A stretch of 64,000 nt of DNA, taken from contig JALPQD010000517.1 in the NCBI GenBank assembly GCA_023101885.1, forward strand, positions 942,919 to 1,006,918, written 5' to 3'. The notes under the pieces are model-generated. The model did not search any database. It saw only the letters and a program-made list of their open reading frames with translations, and was not told the origin of the DNA. Positions 1 through 11,423 of this stretch are shown one piece after another. Every line of letters starts with the position of its first letter. Position 1 is the first letter of the stretch. The position numbers and the translations under genes are program-made. The stretch is from Typhlomys cinereus. Lineage: Eukaryota; Chordata; Mammalia; Rodentia; Platacanthomyidae.

Positions 1-240
1 CCTAAACAGCTCCCAAAGGAGCCTCCTGATGCCATTGCCCTGAGGGTTCAGATCTTGACAAATCGAGTTTGCAGAAGAGTTATAAGCAGTATAACCAACC
101 ATAACACCAAGTGTCCCACAAGCAAAAAGGAAAAGGAAAGACTATTTCCATGTCAAACATGGTGACACATATCTATCACCCTAGCGTTCAGGAGGCCCAA
201 AGCTAGCCTGAGCAACTGAGACCCTGCCTTAAAAAGAACA
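1..240. other. No gene seen
   Basis: Ordinary sequence, with a decayed B1-like antisense stretch at about 190-240 just before the purine repeat. Confidence 0.3.
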
Positions 241-432
241 AAGAGGAAAGAGGAAAGGAGGGAGGGAAGAAGGGAGGGAGGAAAAGCAGAGGGAAGAGAA
301 GGAAAGATGGAAAAAGGAAGGAAGAGAAAAAAAGAGGGAGGAAGGAAGGGAGGGAGGAAGGAAAAAGGAAGGAAGGAAGGGCAGAGGGAGGGAGGGAGGG
401 AAGGAGGGAGGGAAGAAGGAAAGAAAGAAAAA
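240..432. repeat. (GGAA/GGGA)n purine tract
   Basis: Nearly pure G/A on the plus strand over about 190 bp. The long Ser/Pro/Phe or Gly/Lys/Arg reading frames here are low-complexity artefacts. Confidence 0.9.
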
Positions 433-581
433 ATAATTATGTATATTTGCAAAGCAGTCATATTCAAACACAAAAATATTTTCACCTGGTAAATTTTTTC
501 ACTCACATGGCTACAACTAACATCAGTGTTTTGGTCCAGGCTATAAAGAATACCAGGGCTCTGTATAAGAAAATGTGCCCA

Positions 582-904
582 GGGGCTGGAGAGGGGGCTC
601 AGGGGTTAAGCCTCTGCCTTTCAGGCAGAAGGTCCTGAGTTGGGATCCTAGACCCCACATATAGACACCAGGCAGAAGTGGGGGCAGCCTGCATTTCTGG
701 TCCTGGTAGGGCGGAGCCTGTGAATCCCGGGGCAGAGTAAACAAAGAGGAGGTGGAGGCGTCCATGGTGGTTCCCGAATTTGCCTGTGGTTCTACACACA
801 CACACATACATACACACACATATAAACACATGCTCACACACGCACATACATGCATACATGCACAATTCAATGAATAATAAATAATAAAAAAATTAAAAAA
901 AAAA
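582..904 (+). mobile_element. Young tRNA-headed SINE with CA tail
   Basis: The head carries pol III-type A and B boxes (GGCTCAGGGGTTAAG and GAGTTGGGATCC), followed by a GC-rich body, a CA/TA repeat and an A-rich end. A target-site duplication, agaaaaYgtgccca, flanks it at 569-581 and 905-918. Confidence 0.9.
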
Positions 905-1074
905 AGAAAACGTGCCCATAGACAAAGCTCAACATGTTTATCTTAATGAAAGTGAAATGCTATAGCAAAACATCAGCCACAGTGCTACACACACACAGAG
1001 GATGCAATGGTCCACTGGTCAAAGGACTTTCTGGGACTTCATCTGTGTCAGTCTTCCTTAAAAGCTGATCCTTG

Positions 1075-1240
1075 GACCAGTGATATGGGTCAGAGTTCAA
1101 CCCCCGGATCCCATGTAAATATGGAAGGGAAGAACTGACTGAATAAAGTTGTCCTCCGACCTCCACATGTGTGCCACGGTGTGAGCTTGCACGCATATGC
1201 ATCCATTCACACACAACTCATAGAGAAAAATAAATAGAAA
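1075..1240 (+). mobile_element. B4/RSINE1-type SINE fragment
   Basis: It has the GAGTTCAACCCCCGGATCCC box followed by the body typical of this rodent family (AAGTTGTCCTC, CCTCCACATG, then a CACACA end). Confidence 0.65.
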
Positions 1241-1440
1241 GCTAAAAAGACCCAGTCTTTGGGACTAAGCATGTGGCTGAGTGATAGAACACCTGCCTGC
1301 CATTCATGAGACCCATTGCTTCTCCAGGAGGTTTTGTTCTGTTTGATTCAGAGTCGTACAGTGTAGCCCAGGCTGGCCTTGAACTTGAGATTTTCCCTTC
1401 TTGGCTACCCAGTATTGAGATTGCCATAAGCACAGTGGTT

Positions 1441-1970
1441 AATGTTGACTGGGTAAGAAGCTGTTATCAGGTAAATAAATAAATAATAGCAAATCGGATG
1501 GCCCAGATGCTTGGAAAAGCTTATTATCTCCTGCTGCCTTGCACTTATGAATACAGTGTTTCCATCCCTTCATTAGCTCTATCTCTGATGGATTTTCCAC
1601 AGCCCATTGTCAATCAGCTAAGAAAATAAGTCAATAACAGCCCTGCATCAGCAGGTGTCACAAGATGTGAAAAAAATGGGGATATGGTAGCTTTTTTCAC
1701 AACACCCCAGGTACTCTGTACAAAGTAATTCTGCATAAACAACTTTTTTATTTTTAATTTTTTTCTAGTATTACAAGCATATTGAGTCCTTGTGTATTTG
1801 CTATCCAGTAGCAGCTATTCCATGTGGGATGACCAACTCCCTAGTGAGGCCTATATTCTAGTGAGTGTCTATAATGATCACTTGTGATTATGCAGAATCT
1901 TTTCCAGGGACTGACTTTCTTGTGCTAATTTTGGATATTTTCCTGAAGCAGCATAAATTAGAACTCTAAC
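1441..1970. other. Repeat-poor AT-rich intergenic stretch, no gene seen
   Basis: No reading frame, RNA motif or recognised repeat apart from short AT-rich runs. Confidence 0.4.
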
Positions 1971-1974
1971 TGAA

Positions 1975-2262
1975 GACCAGTTGTGGGGATGTACACCAGC
2001 ACCCCAGCACTCAGGAGACAGAGGCAGGACAATTCAAGTTCAAGGCCAGTACAACATAGGAAGGCCACGTCTCTATTAGTCAGTTAATTAAAGTAAAAGT
2101 TATGTTCCACTATTTTCTATAATATTTGTGTTTCTATTTTTTAAAGTTATACATAACTACTTTTTAAAAGTTAGGATGCCAGGTGTGGAGGCACCTGCCT
2201 ATAATCCCAGCATTCAGAAAGCAGAAGTGGGAGACTCGGGAATTAAAGGCTCTGGGTTCTGT
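1975..2262 (+). mobile_element. Two decayed B1-like SINE pieces
   Basis: 1975-2090 (CCCAGCACTCAGGAG, GAGGCAGGA, TTCAAGGCCAG) and 2178-2262 (ATAATCCCAGCATTCAG) match B1-type 7SL-derived cores. Confidence 0.6.
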
Positions 2263-2409
2263 ACAATAATATGGGTGAAAATGCTGTAATGTAATACTTT
2301 CTGTGCTACCTTAAATTATTTATTTATTATGTTACAGCAGAGAAAATAGGCCTCCATCAACGACTTCAAGTAAGTAATGAGACACCTGGTTAAGTTCACA
2401 GACTTTCCT

Positions 2410-3240
2410 TCCTGATCATTTACAACTGAGGGGGTATGATCTCACTAGAAGGGGAGGGCATATAGTCTGGCAAATAAAAAGTAACCATTTTGCAAATGGG
2501 TGATTGACCCCTCCCTCACTGTGGTTTCCTACTTTTATTACATCTACCTTTGAATGTGCTTTTATCACAAGACTCCAGTTTAACAGCTTTTTGTCTCTGG
2601 CCAGGGGGTGACATACAATGCCCATCAGGATGGAGTGAAGGGCATTGCAGGAGCAGCAAAACTGCAAAAGAAAACCAACAAACCATAATCCAGAACTTCA
2701 GAGACTCTATATCAACCACCTAGAACTAGGCCAGACTAATCTTTCCCCATCCTGAAGCTCAGGGAAATTTGCGGAAGAGGGGGCGGTAAGATTGTAAGAG
2801 CACAAGGATGGGAGGAGCAATGATATGCAAGATTCTCCACACTAGCTAGGGCTGAAGCAATCATAATTGGACTTTGCATGCCCTGCGCAATGTCCAACAC
2901 ACTACTGACCTCACAAAGTCTAGCATCTGCTAAAGGCACCAAGATCCTTGGAGGCAAGGAATTGACAGCCACAGTAGTGTTCCTATGCTTAAGGGGAACA
3001 CAGGAAAAGGTTCAGGGAAATGCAACTGGGTCCTTGTACTTCAATCGGAGAGGAGGGCCCAGAGGAGAGTCTGGCATGAACATTAAGGATTCTCTGGGGA
3101 TTGGAGGGGGAGGCACTGGAGGATGGGAAGGGAGGGGTGAGGGGAGGGGGAGCAGAGGGGTGGGGGGAGGAGGAGGGAGGGAGGGAACCGGTGTACCTAC
3201 TAAGTTTGTATGAGCAGAAATAATAATAAAAAATGTTTAA
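2410..3240 (+). mobile_element. L1 3' end with G-rich purine tract
   Basis: From 2810 the sequence is close to 21518-21930, and its last part to 41981-42140. It ends in a G-rich tract (3105-3185), a short GTTTGTATGAGCAG motif and an A-rich tail with AATAATAATAAAA. This is the usual layout of a rodent L1 3' UTR. The 5' limit (2410) is uncertain. Confidence 0.7.
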
Positions 3241-3244
3241 AAAT

Positions 3245-4140
3245 TATTTATTTATTTATTTTTATTTGAGATGAGAAATGAAAACATGTGGAGGCCATGA
3301 CCTTCCCAAACACATGAGATTGTGTGTGTGTGGGGGGGGACACATTTCAAACCCTGACACGTACCTCTCAGCAAGTCTTCACCTCCTCCCTTTTCTCTCC
3401 TTAGGCTGCTTGAGTCTGAGTGTTGTCTCACAGCAGCAGAAAAAGTAGCCGCAAGAGGGAACAACTCACATTCAAACCATCACAGTAACCTTGGATGACT
3501 TTGGACTCCCAGTTCTCCAGCCTCAGACTCCAACCCGCCAGGATTACCAGCCTACACCACCACACATTCTATCTGTCACAGTAGTGCTGGGATCTAATCC
3601 AGAACCCCATGCGTGCCTGACTAGCTATCTACTAGTCAAACTCCATCTTGGCCCTGAAAGGCAATTTTTAAAAAATGGAGCCAAGGAAGAAAATTTTCCT
3701 GCTGAGAAATAAGCAAATGATTGTTCTCTATCTCATGCTTAATAGCAAAGAAACTGACAGATTGCTCTGGTGAATATAAGCTGCTGGACACCTCTGCCCT
3801 CAGAAGTCCTGGATTCTGTCTTGATGCACAGCCAGGCAATCAGGCCTCCTTGCCTGGAACTGATTTGTGGCCACTTTGGTCTGCTTGACTCTGCTTCTTC
3901 TATACATGACTTAGGATTTCTCTTAATGGAATTTCTGGGGAGACAACTCCAAATCACTGAGCCATCAATGCAGTTTATATCAACTAATAAACACATGACA
4001 TTTTTATGACTATGAAACATAAAATAGCTGCAGTCAATATCAGAGACTTGCTGGGGAAGCCACAGTTACTCACTCTTTACTAGAACCATCTGACCTCCCA
4101 AGTCACTGTGATTGGATATGCTCTGTTAGCTCCTTGTTAG
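3245..4140. other. Intergenic sequence, decayed repeats only
   Basis: A short TATTT-rich start, a TG run at 3319 and a decayed B1-like antisense stretch at 3490-3640. No supported gene. Confidence 0.35.
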
Positions 4141-4199
4141 ATTATTCTTGGAGGAAACCTTCACTTTCTTTCTGTCTTTGCCATTCAAATACCTTATTT

Positions 4200-4365
4200 A
4201 TGATAGCACACAGGTTTATGTCAAGGCGCATATGTGTAGGTTAGAGGACAACTTTTCAGAAGTCAATTCTTTCCTTCTACCATGTGGGCTTCCAGGGATC
4301 GAATTCAGGCTGCCAGGTTTGGCAAGCAAGTGTACTATCCACTGAGCTATTTCACCTGCCCCTCT
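4200..4365 (-). mobile_element. B4/RSINE1-type SINE, antisense
   Basis: It shows the antisense hallmarks of the family: TTAGAGGACAACTTTTCAGA, TTCTACCATGTGGGCTTCC, GGGATCGAATTCAGGCTGCC and ACTGAGCTATTTC. Confidence 0.75.
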
Positions 4366-4495
4366 TCTTCTTTTTTTCTTTTTTACAATTTCATACATGT
4401 GGACAATGCATTTGATCATAGCTACTCCTATCTCCTTCCTACTTCCCCTGGATATTTCCCTAGCATGTCCACCTCCTGTCTTTATGTCCTAATTT

Positions 4496-4778
4496 TTTTT
4501 ATTCAGTTATGAATGTGTGTGTGTGCATGTGTGCGCGTGTGTGTATGTATGTGTGTGTGTGTGTAGAACCACAGGCGAATTCGGGAACCACCATGGACTG
4601 CCTCCACCTCCTCCTTGTTTACTCTGCCCCAGGATTCACAGGCTCCACCTTACCAGGACCGGAAACGCAGGCTGCTCCAGCTTCTGCCCAGTGTCTATAT
4701 GTGGGGTCTAGGATCCCAACTCAGGACCTTCTGCCTGCAAGGCAGAGGTTTAACCCCTGAGCTACCTCTCCAGCCCCA
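4496..4778 (-). mobile_element. Young tRNA-headed SINE with TG tail, antisense
   Basis: Same family as 582-904, reversed. The 12-bp target-site duplication atgtcctaattt lies at 4484-4495 and 4779-4790. Confidence 0.9.
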
Positions 4779-4953
4779 ATGTCCTAATTTCTTAAATTGA
4801 ACAATATAAAATAATATGTAAGCAATAAAAGAAAATACATTAAGGATGTAGGTAGTTATGATTGAGCTCCTAGTTCCACATGGTTAGGAATACATGATAA
4901 AGCTGAGGAAGAGCAGTTTTGTCCATTTTCTGTTGAGACTAAGTTCATGGTGT

Positions 4954-5080
4954 GAGCACACAGAGCCCCAGCCCACCAGAGGCCATCCACATCATGAGCC
5001 TAGGGAGCCCCAGCCCTTGGGAGGCCACCCACATTGTGAGCACAGGGAGCCCCGGCCTGCAGGAGGGTCATTCACATCGT
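4954..5080 (+). repeat. 42-bp minisatellite, three units
   Basis: Units start at 4954, 4996 and 5038. Each begins GAGC, holds AGCCCC and ends CCACAT or TCACAT plus 2-3 bases. The reading frame across it is a repeat artefact. Confidence 0.75.
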
Positions 5081-5389
5081 GAGCACACACATGAAATTCA
5101 GGGTTCTGGCAGGCAGTGTGGTATGTCAGGCTACTGATCATTTAGCTGTCCGCTGGTCAGACACTGATTGTAGAGATAGTCTCACCTCCTCTCTGCCGCT
5201 GTCTGGCGCACATGGTTTCCACTTTACAACATTCAACAGAATACAATGCAGCAGTAACAGCGATCTGAATTGCAATCATGGTGTGGAACAAGAATCTTTG
5301 CTTAGGCAGCCCTGTAGACAGGATGTCCTGTGCAGCCCGAGTACCAGCCCCATGAAGCCACCAGTCCTAACAGTCACTGGTACATGAGA

Positions 5390-5800
5390 CCCTCGAGGTG
5401 CCAGAAGCGCTTCCTGTGCAGCAGACGCAGCGCCGTGGGAGGAGCGCACAGCAGATGCAGGAGGGGACGGTGACCAGGCTGCTGGCGAACCTGAAGGCGA
5501 ATCTCAGCGGGGCTCTCAGCAGCATCCAGAGCAGCCGCGGGGCGGCTTCCAGCATCCCGCCATCCTCACCCGGGAGTCCGTCCTGCCCTTCTCGGTCGAT
5601 CGGGCGCCTCACGGGTCCCGTTACTCCTCAGTGGGAGAGGATGGCGGGGGTCCCCGGGCCGGGGGTCGCAGCGGTCAACAGTTCATGCCAGTACAGTTCC
5701 AGAGCAGAAATAAAGAGTCTTTCAAGGCTGCAGAAGCGGCGTGGCTGGCTGCAGCTGGCAGGCTCGGTCACAGCTGACCTGCACATGGCTGGAGCATCCT
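5390..5800 (+). other. CpG-rich open segment of unknown origin
   Basis: Strongly CpG-rich compared with the flanks. One plus-strand frame stays open from about 5453 to the TGA at 5775-5777 and reads as a hydrophilic Gly/Gln/Arg-rich stretch including QFMPVQFQSRNKESFKAAEA. I do not recognise it, and there is no convincing start or splice context. AATAAA lies at 5709. It may belong with the neighbouring USP24-like CpG block. Confidence 0.3.
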
Positions 5801-5969
5801 AGAGCGTCTCTCCTCTTCCCTTGTTTGCTTTTTTCTTGGGAGTCGGCCCAGCCTGGTCCTCATGCTCGGGCTGCCACTGCAGGGCCCCGTGATTAGCCGG
5901 GAAAAAGGTCAACGTCTGCTGCCTGCACCCCATGAGCGCAGCCGTCTTTGATGGTCAGCTGCAGGTGAC

Positions 5970-6345
5970 CCTCGGCGTCCACCACCTCGCGGCAGGCGGG
6001 CGGCGGGTCAAAGCTTCCACCGCCCCCGGTGCTCCTGCCGCGCGGAGGGTCCGCTGTCCCCGCTGCAGTCGCCCCGCGGGCCGCTGTCCGTGGGCTCGTA
6101 GCCCTGTAGTCCAGGCCCGGGTGCTTGTTAGTGAGCAGCGCCCGGCCTCGTTGATGTGGTTCTTGGCCAGGCGCAGGGCCTGGCGGGTGGTGGCGGGTCC
6201 GAGAAGCCCACGCCCTGCAGCGTGGTCCTGTGCTGCTGCTCGGACCCCACGGCTCCGGCCTCGGCGCGGGAGAGCGGCAGAGGCGGGGCTCGGGGCGGCG
6301 GGCTCCGTCCCCGAGCTGCTGCCCCTCGCGCCGCCATGCTGGCCT
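5970..6345 (-). pseudogene. USP24: USP24 N-terminal (UBA) fragment, frameshifted
   Basis: Read on the minus strand across frames it gives GFSDPAT, QALRLAKNHINEA, LLTNKHPGLDY, GYEP.DSG, FDPPPA and EVVDAE, in the order known for the start of USP24, a ubiquitin protease whose N-terminus is a UBA domain followed by a Gly-rich linker. At least two frameshifts and an in-frame stop break it. Similarity ends at EVVDAE, near the expected end of the first exon, and the GC-rich flanks do not look like mRNA of the next exon. A copied promoter/first-exon block or a truncated retrocopy are both possible. Confidence 0.75.
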
Positions 6346-6525
6346 CCGAAGTATCCACTTGGAAACTAACTGCCCAACATTTTCCGCACCTTGATCTTAG
6401 GCAATTTTGAACCATTTTTCCAAGCAGAAGAAGGCGAACCTTTGGTTGGGTCGGTCTCGCGGTCAAGGTGCCGGAGCTGAGGCTGCGGCCGCCATGTTCT
6501 TTTTCAGATCAATAAATATTCTTAA

Positions 6526-6811
6526 TATTTTTTTAATTTATTCAATTGTGCGTGTGCGCGTGTGTATGTATGTGTGTGTGTATGCGTGTGTGCGCGTGTG
6601 TATGTGTGTGTGTGTAGAACCACGGACGAATTCAGGAACCACCATGGACGCCTCCATCTCCTCCTCTTTGTTTCCTCTGCCCAGGGATTCACAGGCTCCG
6701 CCCTACCAGGACCGCTTCTGCCCGGGGTCTATACCTGGGTCTAGGATCCAAACTCAGGACCTTTCCCCTGCAAGGCAGAGGCTTAAACCGTGAGCCATCT
6801 CTCCAGCCCCC
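6526..6811 (-). mobile_element. Young tRNA-headed SINE with TG tail, antisense
   Basis: A 21-bp target-site duplication with one mismatch lies at 6505-6525 and 6812-6832 (core aataaatattcttaa). Its insertion separates the CpG-rich block from the LTR to the right. Confidence 0.9.
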
Positions 6812-6939
6812 CAGATAAATAAATATTCTTAAAAACACTCTGTGGAAAGGGAAGGGAAGAGAAGAAAACGATCCCCTCTTTTTCTTCTTTCTCCTCTTCT
6901 TCATGTGTTTGTGTGTGTGTGTGTGTGGGTGGGTCCATA

Positions 6940-7598
6940 ACCCATGTGTGACAGAGTGAGGCAGGATTAGAGCAGCCATTCTGGGATGGGTCTCTCAAGG
7001 TCGTTGAAGGTCTTTGGAATTCCTGAAGGTCATCTCCCACTGCTGGAACCACCCTCAGGGAACACTCCTGCTGAGGAACTGACTCCAATCCTCCCAGAGA
7101 TAACATGGCCAACTTCCCTATGAAGGGATTGTGGAGATGGAGCTCTCCTTATCAAACAACTTGACCTCTAGCCCACAGGGGCCCAAGAGCAACTGGGTTG
7201 AGCCCCAAAGGGAATTAAATGAGAAAAAGCCAGTTTCCTGGGCTTGTCTAAGTGTCTTGGGAGCCATCTTTGGCGATCTAGCCCCTCATGGCACTCTAGT
7301 GCCATGGGTTCTTTTCCTGCTGCCTACTTCTCATGGAGGCGCCCTAGCCCCTCATGACACTCCAGTGCCATGAGTCAGTTTCTTGTTCTTTGCTCCTCAT
7401 GGATTCCATGCCTAAGCACCATGAGTTCTCCAGGGTGTCCTAGCCCCTCATGGCACTCCACATCTGGAGTCCATGAGTTCCAACCTTTCCCTCTTCTAAA
7501 AAACTCTACCTTAATCCTCTACACCATGTTCTGGTTTCAATCCTCGACTCCGGAACACAAGAATCCTACAACATTGGGACGGTCCTGTTCCTGCAACA
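6940..7598 (+). mobile_element. LTR of an endogenous retrovirus-like element
   Basis: The right end is clear: the LTR ends CCTGCAACA at 7598, then TT and a primer-binding-site-like TGGTACCCCAGATGGGAC at 7601-7618. The 3' part (7275-7510) holds imperfect repeats of CCCCTCATGGCACTCCA. The left end is uncertain. No coding internal region was recognised after it, so it is a fragment or a decayed element. Confidence 0.55.
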
Positions 7599-7600
7599 TT

Positions 7601-7618
7601 TGGTACCCCAGATGGGAC
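7601..7618 (+). other. Retroviral-type primer binding site
   Basis: TGGTACCCCAGATGGGAC starts two bases after the LTR end, the usual place for the tRNA primer site. Confidence 0.45.
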
Positions 7619-8471
7619 AGTCGAAAGATCGTTTCCCTGCAACAAGAGGACAGCCTGAGGTGTAGGTCCTTACCTTGCACTTTGAGACAGGACCTGTTGT
7701 TTTATCTCTGCTTGACCCATCTCACACTGGCATGGCAGACATACCCTACTGCACTAGCTTTTCATGGGTTCTTAGGATTCAAACTCAGATCCTCATGCTT
7801 ACACAAGCCATCTTTTCCCCAGTTAAAGAAGAAATAATCTCTCAGATACTATGGGTAGTTACAGATACCAAGTTGACAGCTGAGGGGCTGGTTCAGTGTT
7901 TTGGCATACTTTGCATACAGGGATTCTGGCAAATGGGAATGCATGCCCCTCTCTCTGCAATTGCTGTGCATATAGTATAGCCAGTTCCTTTGGCCCCCGA
8001 TGTTGCTATGAATTCTCCTGCGATACTGATGAAGCATAACCAAGAATCATAAGCCAGAATAAGCCTCTTCTTCCTCTAAATTATGTGAGTCCTGTATTCA
8101 TTCAGCCATGGGAACATGAAAGAAACACACTTAGTACCAGAGAATTGGGATTGTACCCTTTGAATTTGTTTTGTTAGAGAAATGAGGAAATGTTTAAAGA
8201 CTTTGAATCCATGTGCTAGAAAAGCTATTGAGCAGAGCTTAGTGGGCCATTTGGAAAATAGTAACAATGAAAAAAGATATGAAATATCTAAATCCAGTTC
8301 ATGATGTTTTGAAAAATATCAGAGACTTCAGTAAAATTGCATTGAAGGACGACAGTTTGGTTTGCTTGAAGAAAAGATGAGGTTCACTATAGTTTTGGGT
8401 GCAGGGCAGGCAGAGAGCAGAGCAGCTGAGGTGACTGGAGAAATGAATGTCACTTAAGAAAAACTAGTGAG

Positions 8472-8765
8472 GCTTGGGGAGCTGGGCCAGTGGTTAAAAT
8501 CTTTGCCTTGCAAACAAAATAACTGAATTAGAATCCCCAGATCCCATGTAAAAATCTGGGAGGAAATGGCAGCAACCTGTAGTTCTGGCCCAGGAAGGCA
8601 GAGCCTGAGAAACCCCACAGCAAAGCAGTAAGGGGGAAGAACAGTCTAGGATGATGTCACCCTTGGGCCTCCACTGGCACACACACTCGAGTGCCCTCTT
8701 GTACACGCACACACATACACACATGTGCAAACACACATACACACACACAAACCTAGTGCTTTGCA
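8472..8765 (+). mobile_element. Older tRNA-headed SINE with CA tail
   Basis: Related to the young family but diverged: GAATCCCCAGATCCCATG box, GCAAAGCAGTAAGG body, then a CACACACA tail. Confidence 0.75.
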
Positions 8766-9302
8766 CTAGAATGAAGGAGAAGATGAATGAATATTATTAT
8801 CCTATGGAGGTTCCCAGGCAATTGAATGGAAAAAAGTTAAATTCCACTCATAGTTTCAAGCTGTTAATCATTGCAAGTAGTTCTAGTGGCAAGAGCCTAA
8901 GCAAGTGGTCACATCACATCCAGCAAGAGCAGAGGACGAGGACCAATGTATACATACCTGCTTGCTTGCTTATGTCCAGCTGGCTCTTTCCACCTTTACA
9001 TGGTTCCATGCCACCTGCCAAGGGAGTATGGACTGGGTCATCCCACATTAGTTACTCCAAGAAGCCAATCTAGTCTGAAGAGTCCTTTTTAAGTATGCCT
9101 GAGGCCTTCTAGGTGACGGGTTCACAACAATTTACTAATTAGACTTCAGCAGAATTGATTCTTTCGTCTGCCCTTGGTGACATGTCTGAGTAAATATGTT
9201 TGTTCACATCTCTCCAGGGAATGTCCAAAGACAAGTAGGTATTTGCCAGTCATTCTTTTAGGTGGGCCAAATGTACATAGTGACATAATCCAAAAAAAAT
9301 CA

Positions 9303-9790
9303 GTTTGGATTGGAGAAATGGCTCAGGGGTTAAGCCTTTGCCTCATAAGCAAAAAGACCTGAGTTTGGATCCCCAGATCCCACATAAAAAGTCTGGGTAG
9401 AGGGGCTGGAGAGGTGGCTCAGGGGTTAAGTCTCTGCCTTGCAGGCGGAAGGTCCCGAGTTCGGATCCTAGACCCCAAGTATAGACGCCAGGTGGAAGCA
9501 GGGGTAGCCTGCGTTTCTGGTCCTGGTCCTGGTAGGGCGGAGCCTATGAATCCCGGGGCAGAGTAAACAAGGAGGTGGAGGCGGTCCATGGTGGTTCCTG
9601 AATTCGTCCGTGGTTCTACACACACACATACATACATACGCACACGCGCACACATGCACAATTGAATAAATAATAAATAATAAAAAAATTTAAAAAAAAA
9701 GACTGGGTAGAAATGGCAGTGACCTCTACTTCCAGCACTGGAAAGTGAAGCCTGAAAAAAACCCAGAGCAAAGCAGCCATCTTGAATTGT
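9303..9790 (+). mobile_element. Older tRNA-headed SINE split by a younger SINE
   Basis: The 5' part is 9303-9401 and the 3' part resumes at 9712. The two halves join into one older-family copy when 9402-9711 is removed. Confidence 0.75.
9402..9696 (+). mobile_element. Young tRNA-headed SINE nested in an older one
   Basis: The 15-bp target-site duplication aaaagWctgggtaga lies at 9387-9401 and 9697-9711, inside the older SINE. Confidence 0.9.
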
Positions 9791-9825
9791 TCTACCTTCT
9801 TATTGCTTTGCTCTGGGATTTCCCC

Positions 9826-10063
9826 CTGTGGAGGACCAAGGGTGACTTTGAGAATCATTATGGATTGCCTACCTCCTTTTTGCTTTGCTCTGGGCTTTCC
9901 CAGGCTCTCCCTACCAGGGTTGCCTCTGTTTCTGTTTTTTTGTTTGTTTGTTTGTTTGTTTGTTTGTTTCTGTTTTTTTTTCTGTTTCTGTTTTTTATGT
10001 GGGATCTGGGACCTGAACTCGGACCTTGTGTGAGTTTTAACTCCTGAAACATCTCTCCAGCTT
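9826..10063 (-). mobile_element. Older tRNA-headed SINE, antisense, with TTTG expansion
   Basis: It ends with the antisense head AACATCTCTCCAGC. A (TTTG)n run sits inside it at 9940-9970. Confidence 0.7.
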
Positions 10064-10129
10064 CCACCTGCCATGTCCTTATCCAACCATGCTGTTTTGA
10101 CAAGGTCCGGCATGGCAGAATATTGCTTC

Positions 10130-11100
10130 GAGGAAACAATTTCTGGAAAAATGACATAGCATTATTTGATATTAAATAAGAGAAATAAGGAAAATATGGG
10201 GATTTTCAGTCCTTGGTGTTCCTGCCCAGTTCTAGCCTAAAGCCTGCTTGCTGGGGAGTGACACATTAACATCTATGAGCAGGTGCTAGGTGTTCCTCTC
10301 TATGTAATATAAGTTTTGCCTTTGGCAGGAGGAATCCTTCTGGGAATTGGTGTGTCTCCTATCTGTTCTTAGGTTTTTTTGGGGGGGACTACCTTCCTGC
10401 TCCCTGAACTAGAGATACCAAGTAAATTTGTTTTGAGTTTTTTCATTTAAGAGCCAAACCTGCTTTTAATTTTAAATCAAATTCTAACTAGAGATTTCAT
10501 GTCTAGTCACATACAGTAAGTAGACTTGTTACCCAGAATGTATAAGCTGATTTTAAAGAAATTAGAGAGCAACTTCAAGAGTCCTAAAACATAGATGGGT
10601 AAAATTCCCTCAAAAATATGATCCTTGCTGAACTAATTCAGAAATTCTATAAATATGAGACTATGCCATCTGTTCACTATAATTAGTATACAACTATTTC
10701 TTATAGAGCACATAAGTTAATAGAAAATAGTAATAAAATAAATCCTAATATTGTGACCTAATATAGGCCAGCTTATATGACAGCAGCTAGAATTTGGTAT
10801 CCTCCAAAAGGAAAAATTAATGTGTAGCATACACCCCCCTCCAACAGATTCACCTTTACCATTTACGAAAATGTATAATAGATATAGCACATGCATAGTT
10901 AATAAAAACATTGTCTTTATTAAAATCTAAAGAGCTCAAACCTCCTCAGTTTATTTTAACTAGTCTCAGATGCAGTCTTTGTTAAAACTATGACAACTAT
11001 GTAGGCTCAGACCTTGTGGCTATTTGGTGGAGCATTATAGATTAGCTAGATTGGGAAATTCTGTGAGAATGGTTCTGTCCGTGCCTTTATCCTCAAGCAA
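10130..11100. other. AT-rich intergenic stretch, no gene seen
   Basis: No recognised repeat or open reading frame of note. Confidence 0.4.
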
Positions 11101-11123
11101 TGGTTCTTGAAAAATATTTATCC

Positions 11124-11330
11124 CAAGGGCTGGAGAGGTGGCTCCGGGGTTAAGCCTCTGCCTTGCAGGTAGAAGGTCCCAAGTTCGGATCCTAGACCCC
11201 ATGTATAGACACCGGCGGAAGCGGGGGCGGCCTGCGTTTCTGATCCTGGTAGGGCAGAGCCTGTGAATCCTGGGGCAGAGTGAACAAGGAGGTGGAGGCG
11301 TCCATGGTGGTTCCCGAATTCGCCTGTGGT

Positions 11331-11380
<50 letters not shown>

Positions 11381-11423
11381 TGCACAATTGAATTTAAAAA
11401 AAATTAAAAAAAAGAAATCTATA
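11124..11423 (+). mobile_element. Young tRNA-headed SINE with pure CA tail
   Basis: The 15-bp target-site duplication gaaaaatatttatcc lies at 11109-11123 and 11424-11438. The CA run at 11334-11372 is nearly pure, which suggests youth. Confidence 0.9.

Noticed and set aside
5932..6369. 145-codon plus-strand reading frame
   Set aside because: It is the antisense shadow of the CpG-rich USP24-like fragment; GC-rich DNA stays open by chance.
9402..9480. tRNA-like A and B boxes as tRNA genes here and at similar sites
   Set aside because: They are heads of SINEs with A-rich tails and target-site duplications, not folded tRNA genes.
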